From DP-19 sp041488235 (GTDB lineage: Bacteria; Desulfobacterota; Binatia; UTPRO1): 19,695 nucleotides of DNA. The translations under genes were made by a program, and so were the position numbers. The notes under the pieces were generated by a model. The model did not search any database, was not told the origin of the DNA, and saw only the letters and a list, made by a program, of their open reading frames with translations. Positions 1-7,189 of the stretch are shown one piece after another; positions within the stretch are counted from its first letter, which is position 1, and each line of letters starts with the position of its first letter. The stretch is from positions 1 to 19,695 of the forward strand of contig JBGPOW010000064.1 in NCBI GenBank assembly GCA_041488235.1, given 5' to 3'.

Positions 1-450
1 GGCATCGGCGGCAGCATTACCGACTTTCCGCCTCCGGATCCGAGCGGCGACGTCGTGCGCCAGGAGTTGCCGTCGCCCGCGCTCGCGAGCGGCGGCGGCG
101 CGGTGCCGATGCGGCCCATCCTGGTCTATCGTCCGCCTGCCTTCTTCAACGGCGACGGCCATTTCCCGATCGCGTACTTCCTCGGCGGCTATGGCCAGGA
201 GCCCGACGACTTCCGACAAATCCAGGTCTTGCTCGATGGTCTCATTCTCACCGGGCAGCTGCAGAACATGTTTGTGGCGTTCCTTCCCGGCGCAGGCGGA
301 TTTCAGGGGTCATTCTACGTGAACCATTCCGTATCCGAGGCGCAGGCCCCGGGCGTGCCGGAAGTGACGTCGGGCCGCTACGAGGATTCGATCCTCCAGG
401 ATCTCATCCCCGTCATCGAGCGCGACGTGTGCAAGGGGCGCGTGCGCTGA
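1..450 (+). CDS. Esterase-like alpha/beta hydrolase fragment (5' partial, 3' truncated)
   Basis: The frame is open from the first base of the window, so the true start lies upstream. The visible 149 residues resemble the N-terminal half of the putative esterase (esterase D) family: a strand with VYRPPAFF, then PIAYFLGGYGQ, a FVAFLPGAGGF strand, and a helix ending DLIPVIERDV. In that family the next element is the nucleophile elbow G-x-S-x-G. Here the frame stops after CKGRVR, so the catalytic serine, acid and histidine are absent. I found no continuation of the hydrolase in the other two frames just downstream, so this looks like a 3' deletion rather than a single frameshift. The product is probably inactive. 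The family assignment rests on fold-level similarity of the N-terminal part only. A shorter non-catalytic relative is a less likely alternative. Confidence 0.6.
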   Translation, partial: GIGGSITDFPPPDPSGDVVRQELPSPALASGGGAVPMRPILVYRPPAFFNGDGHFPIAYFLGGYGQEPDDFRQIQVLLDGLILTGQLQNMFVAFLPGAGGFQGSFYVNHSVSEAQAPGVPEVTSGRYEDSILQDLIPVIERDVCKGRVR

Positions 451-572
451 CCAGGCGTCGGGTGATTGCCCGCGGCCGCATGAAGCCGTGGTCGATGAGA
501 CACGGCCGCACTCGCATCGGAGAGAGAACAATGCGCGCGTCGCGATCGAGCGGCGCGGGAAGGAGAAGACCA

Positions 573-977
573 ATGTCTCTCACGGTACCAAAGAAGGTGT
601 CCAAAGCGATGAGCGCGCCCCGGCGGGCGCAGAAGGCGATGTCGCGCGAGGCCCGGACCATGTACGCCGAGATTCAACAGGGCGTCAGGCACCTGGAAAA
701 ATCGATCGGTGAGATCCACCGGGGCTTGCGCAAGGCGGAGCATAAGCTCGAGGCCGACGCGCGCGCGCAGATTCGCGAATTGCGCAAGGACGCGCGCACT
801 CACTTGAGCGTCTTGAAGGCGAAGCGGCGTGAAGCCGCTGGTACCCTCAAGCACGTGTCCGCCGCGGCCGGCGGCTCGTGGGCAGACATCAAGCGCACCG
901 TTGATTCCGTCCTGGTCGATGCCCGAGCGACCGCCACCGCCGCCGTCAACCGCTTCCGCGGCGCGTTGGGCGGCTAA
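573..977 (+). CDS. Basic coiled-coil stress-type protein
   Basis: This is a 134-residue soluble protein rich in Lys, Arg and Ala. It has a long amphipathic helical stretch (about residues 25-85, KSIGEIHRGLRKAEHKLEADA) that should form a coiled coil. Its C-terminal segment, SWADIKRTVDSVLVDA, resembles the tails of small sll1863-like stress proteins. No catalytic motif is visible. The start at 573 is chosen because AAGGAG lies about 8 bases upstream; an in-frame ATG at 531 also has a purine-rich GGAGAG before it and would add 14 basic residues. It precedes the small membrane protein at 1012 on the same strand and may share its transcript. The basic composition could also suit a nucleoid- or apolipoprotein-like role, so the function remains unknown. 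Confidence 0.6.
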   Translation: MSLTVPKKVSKAMSAPRRAQKAMSREARTMYAEIQQGVRHLEKSIGEIHRGLRKAEHKLEADARAQIRELRKDARTHLSVLKAKRREAAGTLKHVSAAAGGSWADIKRTVDSVLVDARATATAAVNRFRGALGG

Positions 978-1011
978 ATGCGCGTGGATGCCCTGAAACG
1001 GGAGGGTGTGC

Positions 1012-1374
1012 ATGCATGATCGATCCACCGCGTTGCTCCTGATAACCGTCGCGCTGGCGGGATACGGCGTCAGCATCGCGGGCTACGTGCCCGCGATGCT
1101 GCTCGGCCAGCCCGTGCCGTTGCTGCTGATCGGCTTCGTCCTGCAAGCGGTGTGCGCGCTCGCGGCCGCGGTCGGCGTGTGGCGCCGTCAGCCGTGGGCC
1201 GCCGGCGTGGTGGTGCTGCTCGCGGTGAGCATCGCAGCCACGTGGCTCGTCGAGGGATTCGTCCTCGGCATCGTCGCCTATCTTCACGCCCTGCTGGTAG
1301 CGGTACTCGCCATCGTCGTCGCGTTGATCATCGCGGCGTACATCAACCGCCAGCGCGGACTGCGGATCGACTGA
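1012..1374 (+). CDS. Small four-helix inner membrane protein
   Basis: This is a 120-residue protein with four predicted membrane segments (about residues 7-27, 34-55, 62-80 and 84-110), separated by short charged turns such as WRRQPW. It ends in a basic cytoplasmic-looking tail, NRQRGLRID. The ATG at 1012 is chosen because GGAGGG sits at 1001-1006, five bases before it; an in-frame GTG at 1006 overlaps that site and is unlikely. No transport or enzymatic signature is recognisable. It follows the coiled-coil gene by 34 bases, which suggests co-transcription. I do not recognise a named family. Confidence 0.65.
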   Translation: MHDRSTALLLITVALAGYGVSIAGYVPAMLLGQPVPLLLIGFVLQAVCALAAAVGVWRRQPWAAGVVVLLAVSIAATWLVEGFVLGIVAYLHALLVAVLAIVVALIIAAYINRQRGLRID

Positions 1375-1376
1375 TC

Positions 1377-1394
1377 GCAATCGGGATTGCAATC
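1377..1394. promoter_or_regulatory. Overlapping inverted repeats before the repeat-protein gene
   Basis: GCAATC, GG, GATTGC forms a perfect inverted repeat directly after the preceding stop codon. Its right half also belongs to a second palindrome, GATTGCAATC. It lies 33 bases before the ATG at 1427. It could be an operator or a weak stem. There is no T tract to make it a terminator. Confidence 0.25.
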
Positions 1395-1426
1395 GCCATC
1401 ACACGCAAGAATGAAAGGAGACATCC

Positions 1427-2191
1427 ATGAAGGTAACATACGTGAGACAACTTATCCTCTTGGGGATCACGATGTCATGGCTCAGCATTCCGGCCATTCC
1501 GGCCGGGGCGCAAGTGAACATCCAGGTCGGGATTCCACTACCCCCTCCCCTTGTGTTTTCCGCACCGCCGCAGGTGGTCGTATTGCCTGAGACCTATATC
1601 TACGTTGTTCCGGATATCGAGGAGGACGTCTTTTTCTTTGACGGCTGGTGGTGGCGTCCGTGGCAGGGCCGCTGGTACCGTTCACACTACTACGACCGGG
1701 ATTGGGGCTATTATTCAAGCGTCCCGTCTTTCTATCGCGAGGTGCCTCAAGAGTGGAGACATGATTACCGAGACCATCAATGGAGAGGCCAGCCCTGGAA
1801 TTACGAACGCATACCCCACGAACACGTTGAAAAGAACTGGAACACTTGGAAACATGACAAATATTGGGAACGCCACCAGAGCTGGGGAGTCCAGGGGTTG
1901 AAATCCCAGCCGCAAGAGCATGGCCACCAACCCCGGGTCCCGCAGTCGGAGCATTATGGTCAACAACCCCAGGCCCCGCGGTCGGAACACCATGGTCAGC
2001 AGCGCCAGGCGCCGCAGTCGGAACACCATGGTCAACAGCGCCAGGCGCCGCAGTCGCAACATCACGGTCAACAACCCCAGGCCCAGAAACAACAATCGCA
2101 GCAACCACATCAAGGACACCAGGCTCAAGGAAGCCAGGGGCAAGGACACGGCAAAGCCGCAACGCAGCACGGAGGCAAAGGCGATAAATAA
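1427..2191 (+). CDS. Secreted aromatic-rich protein with Gln/His repeat tail
   Basis: This is a 254-residue exported protein. Residues 1-28 form a Sec signal peptide (basic start, hydrophobic core, AGA-Q cleavage region). Residues 29-110 are very rich in Trp, Tyr and Phe (VVVLPETYIYVVPDIEEDV, then FFFDGWWWRPW), a pattern I associate with periplasmic proteins of Geobacter-like bacteria. Residues about 166-219 are a 12-residue tandem repeat of the type GQQxQAPQSEHH, followed by a Gln/His/Gly-rich tail ending in GKAATQHGGKGDK. The Shine-Dalgarno sequence AAAGGAG lies just upstream of the ATG. The low-complexity, His-rich tail could bind metal or cell-wall material, but that is inference. Base composition is visibly lower in GC than the genes on either side, which suggests later acquisition. 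The function is unknown. Confidence 0.7.
   Translation: MKVTYVRQLILLGITMSWLSIPAIPAGAQVNIQVGIPLPPPLVFSAPPQVVVLPETYIYVVPDIEEDVFFFDGWWWRPWQGRWYRSHYYDRDWGYYSSVPSFYREVPQEWRHDYRDHQWRGQPWNYERIPHEHVEKNWNTWKHDKYWERHQSWGVQGLKSQPQEHGHQPRVPQSEHYGQQPQAPRSEHHGQQRQAPQSEHHGQQRQAPQSQHHGQQPQAQKQQSQQPHQGHQAQGSQGQGHGKAATQHGGKGDK
1922..2083 (+). repeat. 36-bp in-frame tandem repeat, about 4.5 units
   Basis: Full units begin at 1922, 1958, 1994 and 2030, with a half unit from 2066 to 2083. Each 36-bp unit encodes 12 residues of the form GQQ(P/R)QAP(Q/R)S(E/Q)HH. Units 3 and 4 are nearly identical, while unit 1 is the most diverged. The period is a multiple of three, so copy-number change would preserve the reading frame. 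Confidence 0.85.
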
Positions 2192-2232
2192 GGATCACCA
2201 ACACGAGAGTTGGGACATGGGGACGATCGACG

Positions 2233-2847
2233 ATGAAGAAATATGCGCTACCTGAACTGCCATACGGCTACGCCGCGCTGGAGCCACACTACTCGGCGCG
2301 GCTGCTCGAGCTGCACCATGGCAAACATCACGCCGCCTACGTTGCCGGCGCGAACGCGACACTCGAGAAGCTCGCTGCGGCACGTGAGCAGCGTGACTTC
2401 AGCGCGATCAACCAGCTACAGAAGAACCTCGCCTTCCACGTCTCCGGGCACGTGCTGCACTCACTCTTCTGGCGCAACATGAGTCCGCGCGGCGGTGGGC
2501 AGCCGGCGGGCGAGTTGGCGCTGGCAGTCGAGGAGGCGTTCGGTTCGTTCGACGCGCTCAAGAGCCAGCTGACGGAAGCAGCGCTCAACGTTCAGGGCTC
2601 CGGCTGGGGAGCGCTGGCGTGGGAGCCCGTCGGTCAGCGCTTGGTCGTGGAACAGGTCTACGACCACCAAGGCAACATCGGCAACGGCACGGTGCCGCTG
2701 CTGGTCCTCGACATGTGGGAGCATGCGTACTACCTGCAGTATCAAAACGTCAAAGGCGACTGGGTCACCGCTTTCTGGAAGGTGGTCAATTGGGAGGACG
2801 TGGCGCAGCGCTTTCAGAAGGTGCACACACTGGACCTCGGGCTGTAG
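2233..2847 (+). CDS. sod: Superoxide dismutase, Fe/Mn family
   Basis: This 204-residue cytoplasmic enzyme converts superoxide to O2 and H2O2 and is full length for the family. The four metal ligands are in place: His28 in LHHGKHHAAYV, His76 in GHVLHSLFW, and Asp160 and His164 in LDMWEHAYYLQY. The N-terminal PELPYGYAALEPHYS is typical. The sequence style (NLAFHVSGHVLH, QYQNVKGDWVTAFWKVVNW) is closest to actinobacterial SODs. The second-sphere residue is His145 (YDHQ), as in the iron-containing Mycobacterium tuberculosis enzyme; that position influences Fe versus Mn use, so metal choice should be measured. It lies 46 bases before the encapsulated ferritin gene on the same strand, so co-transcription with the nanocompartment is likely. 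Its C-terminus (HTLDLGL) lacks a recognisable encapsulin loading peptide, so it probably acts outside the shell. Confidence 0.95.
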   Translation: MKKYALPELPYGYAALEPHYSARLLELHHGKHHAAYVAGANATLEKLAAAREQRDFSAINQLQKNLAFHVSGHVLHSLFWRNMSPRGGGQPAGELALAVEEAFGSFDALKSQLTEAALNVQGSGWGALAWEPVGQRLVVEQVYDHQGNIGNGTVPLLVLDMWEHAYYLQYQNVKGDWVTAFWKVVNWEDVAQRFQKVHTLDLGL

Positions 2848-2893
2848 CCCGGCTCCCAGCTGACCTGTCCCATCACCAAATAGGGAGGACCGG

Positions 2894-3256
2894 ATGGCGA
2901 GTGACACGTATCACGAACCACTCGAGCTTCTGTCAGGAGAGACGCGCGACATGCACCGCGCGATCGTCAGCCTGATGGAAGAGCTCGAGGCGATCGACTG
3001 GTACCAGCAGCGGGCCGATGCGTGCTCGGATCCGCAGTTGAAGGGTGTGCTGCTGCACAACAAGAACGAAGAGATCGAGCACGCATCGATGGTCATGGAG
3101 TGGATCCGCCGTCACAATGACCACTTCAACGAGATGATGCGGAAGTATCTGTTCACCGAGCAGCCGATCACCGGAATCGAGAAAGGCGCAGGGACAGACG
3201 GTCCTGACGCCTCAGCCACCGAGGCGCTCGGCATCGGCAGCATGAAAGGGAGATGA
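2894..3256 (+). CDS. Encapsulated ferritin-like protein (EncFtn cargo)
   Basis: This is a 120-residue half-ferritin of the encapsulin cargo type, which oxidises Fe2+ at a ferroxidase site formed between two subunits. The diagnostic helix pair is present: EELEAIDWYQQRADAC (about residues 29-44) and LHNKNEEIEHASMVMEWIRR (about 54-73). Glu30, Glu60 and His63 (ExxH) and the Trp36-Tyr37 pair correspond to the ferroxidase region of characterised EncFtn proteins. After KYLFTEQPI comes a flexible linker and then a C-terminal loading peptide, EALGIGSMKGR, which matches the LGIGSL-type signal that docks cargo inside family 1 encapsulins. A strong GGAGG lies five bases before the ATG. The shell gene starts three bases after the stop codon, so the two are certainly co-expressed. 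Confidence 0.95.
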   Translation: MASDTYHEPLELLSGETRDMHRAIVSLMEELEAIDWYQQRADACSDPQLKGVLLHNKNEEIEHASMVMEWIRRHNDHFNEMMRKYLFTEQPITGIEKGAGTDGPDASATEALGIGSMKGR

Positions 3257-3259
3257 GCC

Positions 3260-4069
3260 GTGGACCTGTTGAAACGCAATCATGCGCCGATCACCCCGGA
3301 GGCTTGGAAACAAATCGACGACGAAGCCAAGCGGGTGCTCCAGCTCGACCTGGCCGGACGCAAACTGGTTGATTTCGATGGTCCGCACGGCTGGCAGTAC
3401 GCGGCAGTCAACACCGGCGACCTCACCATAAGGACCGAGAGCGGCCTCGGCGTGCCGTGGGGCGTGCGCGGGGTGGTGCCGCTGATCGAGATCCGCGTGC
3501 CGTTCGCGCTGCTGATGATGGAGCTCGACAACGCCTCGCGCGGCGCGGTGCTGGATCTTCCGACGGTGGTCAGTGCCGCCGAGAAAGCGGCGCACGCTGA
3601 AGACACCGCGATTTTCAACGGCTTCAAAGCCGGTGGCATCGAGGGCATCATCCCTTCCAGCCTGCATCCGCCGATTACCATACCGGACAATTACGCGGAC
3701 TATCCGTCCATCGTGGTCGATGCCGTCGAAACGCTGCGACGGGGCGGTGTCAACGGGCCCTATGCATTGGCGCTCGGGCCGAATTGCTACGCAGGACTCG
3801 CGCAGGCCGCCGAGGATGGCTACCCGATCCGCGAGCGCGTCGAGCACTTCCTCGACGGACCGATGGTGCTGGCACCAAAGGTCGACGGCGCAGTGCTGCT
3901 CTCGCATCGCGGCGGCGACTTTCAGCTCAGCGTCGGGCAGGACCTGTCCATCGGTTACGCGGGGCACGACAAGGACAAGGTCTACCTCTACCTGACCGAG
4001 TCGTTCGCCTTCCGCGTGCTGGAGCGCGGCGCGGCCGTGTACCTCAAACCGAAGCGCGGCAAGAAGTAG
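3260..4069 (+). CDS. Family 1 encapsulin shell protein
   Basis: This is a 269-residue HK97-fold protein that self-assembles into a protein nanocompartment; this length suits the usual 60-subunit shell. Recognisable stretches are the N-terminal helix NHAPITPEAWKQIDDEAKRV, then DLAGRKLVDFDGPHGWQYAAVNTG, the E-loop region with VRGVVPLIEIRVPFALLM, LALGPNCYAGLAQAAEDGYPI, and the C-terminal TESFAFRVLERGAAVYLKP. It starts at GTG (3260), with AAAGGGAGATGA just upstream overlapping the end of the cargo gene. The adjacent cargo identifies it as an iron-storage compartment rather than a peroxidase compartment. It is cytoplasmic. No phage portal, protease or tail genes are nearby, so it is not a prophage capsid. 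Confidence 0.96.
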   Translation: MDLLKRNHAPITPEAWKQIDDEAKRVLQLDLAGRKLVDFDGPHGWQYAAVNTGDLTIRTESGLGVPWGVRGVVPLIEIRVPFALLMMELDNASRGAVLDLPTVVSAAEKAAHAEDTAIFNGFKAGGIEGIIPSSLHPPITIPDNYADYPSIVVDAVETLRRGGVNGPYALALGPNCYAGLAQAAEDGYPIRERVEHFLDGPMVLAPKVDGAVLLSHRGGDFQLSVGQDLSIGYAGHDKDKVYLYLTESFAFRVLERGAAVYLKPKRGKK

Positions 4070-4615
4070 CGATCCGCACGGGCGACAGCAGTGAAATCAG
4101 GGCGGGGAACCGCCAGAACGGCAGTCTGAACCAAAGCGAAATTCGGTCATCGGAATCGGCATGGAATGCTCGCGCGCTGCGCTCCGCAGGGGGCGCGGCC
4201 ATTCGTGCTCGCGTCTCGCAACGGTGGGTCTCGGCTTGCTCGTGTTTGCCGTCCGTTCCCTCGGGGCGGAGGTGTTTCCCGAGCGCATCTGCGAGAAGCT
4301 TCCCGAGGTGGACCCGCGCTCTTCGACCTGACCGGCCGTGAATCTCAGTCGTGCAATGGCGACTTCTCGGCGCTGCGAACCGGCAGGGCACACGAGCCAC
4401 GCCTTTCGTGGTGCATTGGAGCGATCGTAGCGCCACGCCACTGGCATGGCGGATGCTCAGCACTCCAATCGGGACACGGCTCGTAAGCCGTGGTCGCCAG
4501 CCCCGACTCGGAACTCCGGGTCGGCGGACGAATCGATCGGCCCCGCCGTGCTGCCGGCGCCGCCGTGGCTCTGGACTGGTCGTCGACTTCGACCAGATGG
4601 GATCGTCACCCTCAG
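4070..4615. other. Mostly gene-free stretch between encapsulin and sensor kinase
   Basis: Several overlapping frames are open here only because of high GC, and none reads like a conserved protein. The only candidate gene is the 56-codon frame at 4161. A perfect 6-bp hairpin (CACGGC, TCGTAA, GCCGTG) lies at 4475-4492; its six-base loop and the lack of T-arm and acceptor partners rule out a tRNA. I see no convincing promoter or T-tract terminator. Confidence 0.5.
4161..4331 (+). CDS. Possible small exported peptide
   Basis: This is a 56-codon frame. Residues 1-18 are basic. Residues 19-36 (LATVGLGLLVFAVRSLGA) resemble a signal-peptide core ending in a plausible cleavage site, followed by a short mature part, EVFPERICEKLPEVDPRSST. 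There is no clear Shine-Dalgarno sequence (the ATG is preceded by a CGGAATCGGC run) and I recognise no family. It could be a chance frame in GC-rich DNA. Confidence 0.25.
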   Translation: MECSRAALRRGRGHSCSRLATVGLGLLVFAVRSLGAEVFPERICEKLPEVDPRSST

Positions 4616-7027
4616 GTGCGCTTCGGCTTGAAAACGTCGGTCGGCCGGCAGATGGCGCTCGCGCTCGGCTCGCTGCTCGTCGTGCTGCTCGTCACCGACC
4701 TGTTTTCCTTCCAAGCCACACGCCGGCTGGTCGTCGCTCGGAAGCAAGCCGACCGCGCCCGGGAGGTCGTCGACGAGCTCGAGAGGTTGCATCATCTGAT
4801 CGTCGAAGCCGAGGCCGGCCAGCGGACGTTCCTCATCGCGGGGGACGAAGGCGAGTTGGAAGCGTTCCAGGTCGCGCGGCGCACGTTGCCCGACGTGCTC
4901 GCGCGGCTACGGGACCTGAAGGTGGATGACCGCGAAGGTCTGGCGGAGATCGAGCGGCTGGAAACCACTACCCGAACGCGGCTGGATCGCTTGGAGCACA
5001 CGGTGTCTGTCGTCCGCCAGCGAGGGTTCGCCGCCGCGGCGGCCGAGATCCGAGCGGGCGACAGCCCGGAGATCATGAGGCAGCTGAAGCAGCTCGTCGG
5101 CACGATGGAGCGGCGTGAGGACGAGATGCTGAAACGACGCCTGAGAGAGGCGGAAAGACACGGCCGCACCGCCGTCGTGAGCTCGCAAATCGCCGGCCTC
5201 GGCGGGCTCGTCCTGGCAACTCTCCTCGCTTTCGTGCTCACGCGCTCGATCACCGTTCCGATCGCGAGCCTCATCGCGGGCCTCCGCCGTATCGGCGATG
5301 GAGATCTCGATCACCGGATCGAGCTCGGCCGTCAGGACGAGTTCGGCACACTCGGCGCCGCCGTGGGGGACATGGCGGCGAGACGGAAGCGAGCCGAGGA
5401 GGAGCTGCGGCGCGCCGAGACGCGGCTCGAGACGCTCCTCGAGACGCTGCCCGTCGGAGTCGTGATCGCCGACGAGAACGGGCGCATTTCGCACTCGAAC
5501 CCGGCTGCGCAGCGGATCTGGGGTCGCACGCCACACGTGGAACTCGAGCGGTATACCGACTACCAGGGCTTCTGGCCGGACGGCCAGCGGCTCCGTTCCG
5601 ACGAGTGGGCGCTGGCACGAGCCTTCACCCACGGCGAAACCGCCATCGGCGAGGTGGTCCGGATCGTCGACTTCGACGGCGTTGCCAAGACGATCATGAA
5701 CAACGGTGCTCCGCTCCGCGACGCGGAGGGTCGGATCTTCGGCGCGGTCGTGGCGTTCGAGGACATCTCGAAGCTGGTGAAGATGGAGGAGGACCAACGG
5801 CTCCTCGCGGAAGTGACGGCGGCGTTCGTCGCATCGCTCGACTGGGAGGCGACGCTGCGACACATCACGGAGCTCGCGGTGCCGCGCCTCGCGGATTGGT
5901 GCTCGGTGGACCTCGTCGACGGCGAGGAGATCCGGTCGTTCAGCATCAGCCGCGCGCAGACGACGAGCCTCGCGGCGATGGCGGAGGCGTGGCGCCGCTA
6001 CCCGGTCGACACGATCGCCGATCATCCCGTGGCGCGAGCCATTCGCAATGGAGAGGCGATCGTCGCGCCGCGGTTCGCGGATCTGATCGGCACCTTCGCG
6101 CGGGATCCGGCGCACCGGCGGCTGGTCGAGGACTTCGGCCTCGACTCCTGCATCGTGGTGCCGCTTCGCGTGCACGACAGGATCCTTGGCGCGGTCACCT
6201 TCATCACCGCCGGATCGGGCCGGAGCTTCGCGGCCGACGACCTGCCGCTCATGCAGGAGCTCGCCCGGCGGGCGGCGCTCGCGGTGGAGAACGCCCGACT
6301 CTACAGGGAAGCGCAGCAGGCGACGCGCCTGCGGGAGGAGATGCTCGCTCTCGTCTCGCATGACCTCAAGAATCCGTTGTGGGTCGTCCTTCTCAACTGC
6401 AAGCTGCTCGAGGGGATGCTCTCCGGCGCGATGACGCCGGTCCGCGAGAAGCTGAGCGCGATCGAGCGCGCCACGCGTCGGGCGGACCGGATGGTGAACG
6501 ATCTCGTCGACCTCGCTGCTCTCCGAGCGGGACGGCTGCGGATCGAGCGGCGCGCCGAGTCGCCCAGCCGACTGGTGGAGGAGGTGGTGACGGGTCTCCG
6601 TCCGCTCGCCGCCGAAAAGAGCCAATCGCTTACCGGCCGTGTCGCGTCTGATTTGCCGGCGATGTCGTACGACCACGACCGGATGCTGCAGGTGCTCTCG
6701 AACGTGGTCGGCAACGCGATCAAGGCGACCGCTCGCGAAGGGACGATCGAGGTGCAGGTCGAGAGACGGGGCGAGGAGGCCGTCTTCTCCGTCCGGGACA
6801 CCGGCCCCGGCATCCCCGCGCGTGATCTCCCTCACGTCTTCGACCAGTTCTGGCGCGCTCACGACGCCGGCTACAAAGGAACCGGTCTCGGTCTGGCGAT
6901 CTGCCGCGGGCTGGTGAACGCCCACGGCGGCCGGATCTGGGTCGAGAGTCGGATCGGCACAGGGAGCACCTTTTTCTTCAGCTTGCCCGTAGCTAGCCCG
7001 CGCGAGCTGACCTATCGATCACAGTAG
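4616..7027 (+). CDS. Sensor histidine kinase, CHASE3-HAMP-PAS-GAF-HisKA-HATPase
   Basis: This is a membrane sensor kinase of about 803 residues. TM1 (about 13-32) and TM2 (about 188-208) flank a helical CHASE3-like sensor region containing EAGQRTFLIAGD, which is typical of CHASE3. A HAMP linker (about 209-262, RRIGDGDLDHRIELGRQDEF), a PAS domain (about 272-390, LPVGVVIADENGRISHSNPA) and a GAF domain (about 395-560) follow. The H-box SHDLKNPLW carries phospho-acceptor His582. The ATP-binding domain has the N-box (NVVGNAIKA, from 696), G1 (DTGPGIP, 728-734), the F-box FDQFWR and G2 (GTGLGLAI, 755-762). All catalytic motifs are intact. The start is uncertain: GTG 4616 places TM1 close to the N-terminus, TTG 4628 and ATG 4652 are alternatives, and none has a strong ribosome site. 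No response regulator is adjacent, so it is an orphan kinase whose partner and signal are unknown. Confidence 0.9.
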   Translation: MRFGLKTSVGRQMALALGSLLVVLLVTDLFSFQATRRLVVARKQADRAREVVDELERLHHLIVEAEAGQRTFLIAGDEGELEAFQVARRTLPDVLARLRDLKVDDREGLAEIERLETTTRTRLDRLEHTVSVVRQRGFAAAAAEIRAGDSPEIMRQLKQLVGTMERREDEMLKRRLREAERHGRTAVVSSQIAGLGGLVLATLLAFVLTRSITVPIASLIAGLRRIGDGDLDHRIELGRQDEFGTLGAAVGDMAARRKRAEEELRRAETRLETLLETLPVGVVIADENGRISHSNPAAQRIWGRTPHVELERYTDYQGFWPDGQRLRSDEWALARAFTHGETAIGEVVRIVDFDGVAKTIMNNGAPLRDAEGRIFGAVVAFEDISKLVKMEEDQRLLAEVTAAFVASLDWEATLRHITELAVPRLADWCSVDLVDGEEIRSFSISRAQTTSLAAMAEAWRRYPVDTIADHPVARAIRNGEAIVAPRFADLIGTFARDPAHRRLVEDFGLDSCIVVPLRVHDRILGAVTFITAGSGRSFAADDLPLMQELARRAALAVENARLYREAQQATRLREEMLALVSHDLKNPLWVVLLNCKLLEGMLSGAMTPVREKLSAIERATRRADRMVNDLVDLAALRAGRLRIERRAESPSRLVEEVVTGLRPLAAEKSQSLTGRVASDLPAMSYDHDRMLQVLSNVVGNAIKATAREGTIEVQVERRGEEAVFSVRDTGPGIPARDLPHVFDQFWRAHDAGYKGTGLGLAICRGLVNAHGGRIWVESRIGTGSTFFFSLPVASPRELTYRSQ

Positions 7028-7156
7028 TGGTGAGAAATCAGGAGCGAGGACCCTTCCAATGGTGAGAATTCGAAGCTCGAGAACGTCTGGGTATGTTGCG
7101 CATGACGAACGCACGTCCGGGCACAGCCGTTGCTATCGAGAAGGAACGCCTGCAAG

Positions 7157-7174
7157 AACGATTCAGGAACGATC
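7157..7174 (+). repeat. Short direct repeats before csbD
   Basis: GAACGAT occurs at 7157-7163 and again at 7168-7174, one helical turn (11 bp) apart. A third GAACG lies at 7144. They lie 15-45 bases before the CsbD start. They could be a tandem activator site or chance; no partner promoter boxes are convincing. Confidence 0.2.
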
Positions 7175-7189
7175 AAGGAGGGTCGAACC

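Noticed and set aside
2818..2847. SOD as a second encapsulin cargo
   Set aside because: Its C-terminus HTLDLGL has no LGIGSL-type extension or linker, and it ends at the family's usual length.
3260..4069. Encapsulin as a prophage capsid gene
   Set aside because: No phage portal, terminase, protease or tail genes are nearby, and a ferritin cargo with a loading peptide lies directly upstream.
4475..4492. Hairpin with CGTAA in the loop, resembling a tRNA anticodon arm
   Set aside because: The loop has six rather than seven bases, and there is no T-arm GTTCGA-like sequence or acceptor stem at the right distance.
4907..6925. Long open frame on the - strand across the histidine kinase
   Set aside because: Low-complexity shadow translation; the + strand encodes all kinase motifs in order.
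7028..7120. Repeated GGTGAGAA at 7029 and 7061 as a regulatory repeat
   Set aside because: The similarity extends only about eight bases and has no symmetry or promoter context.
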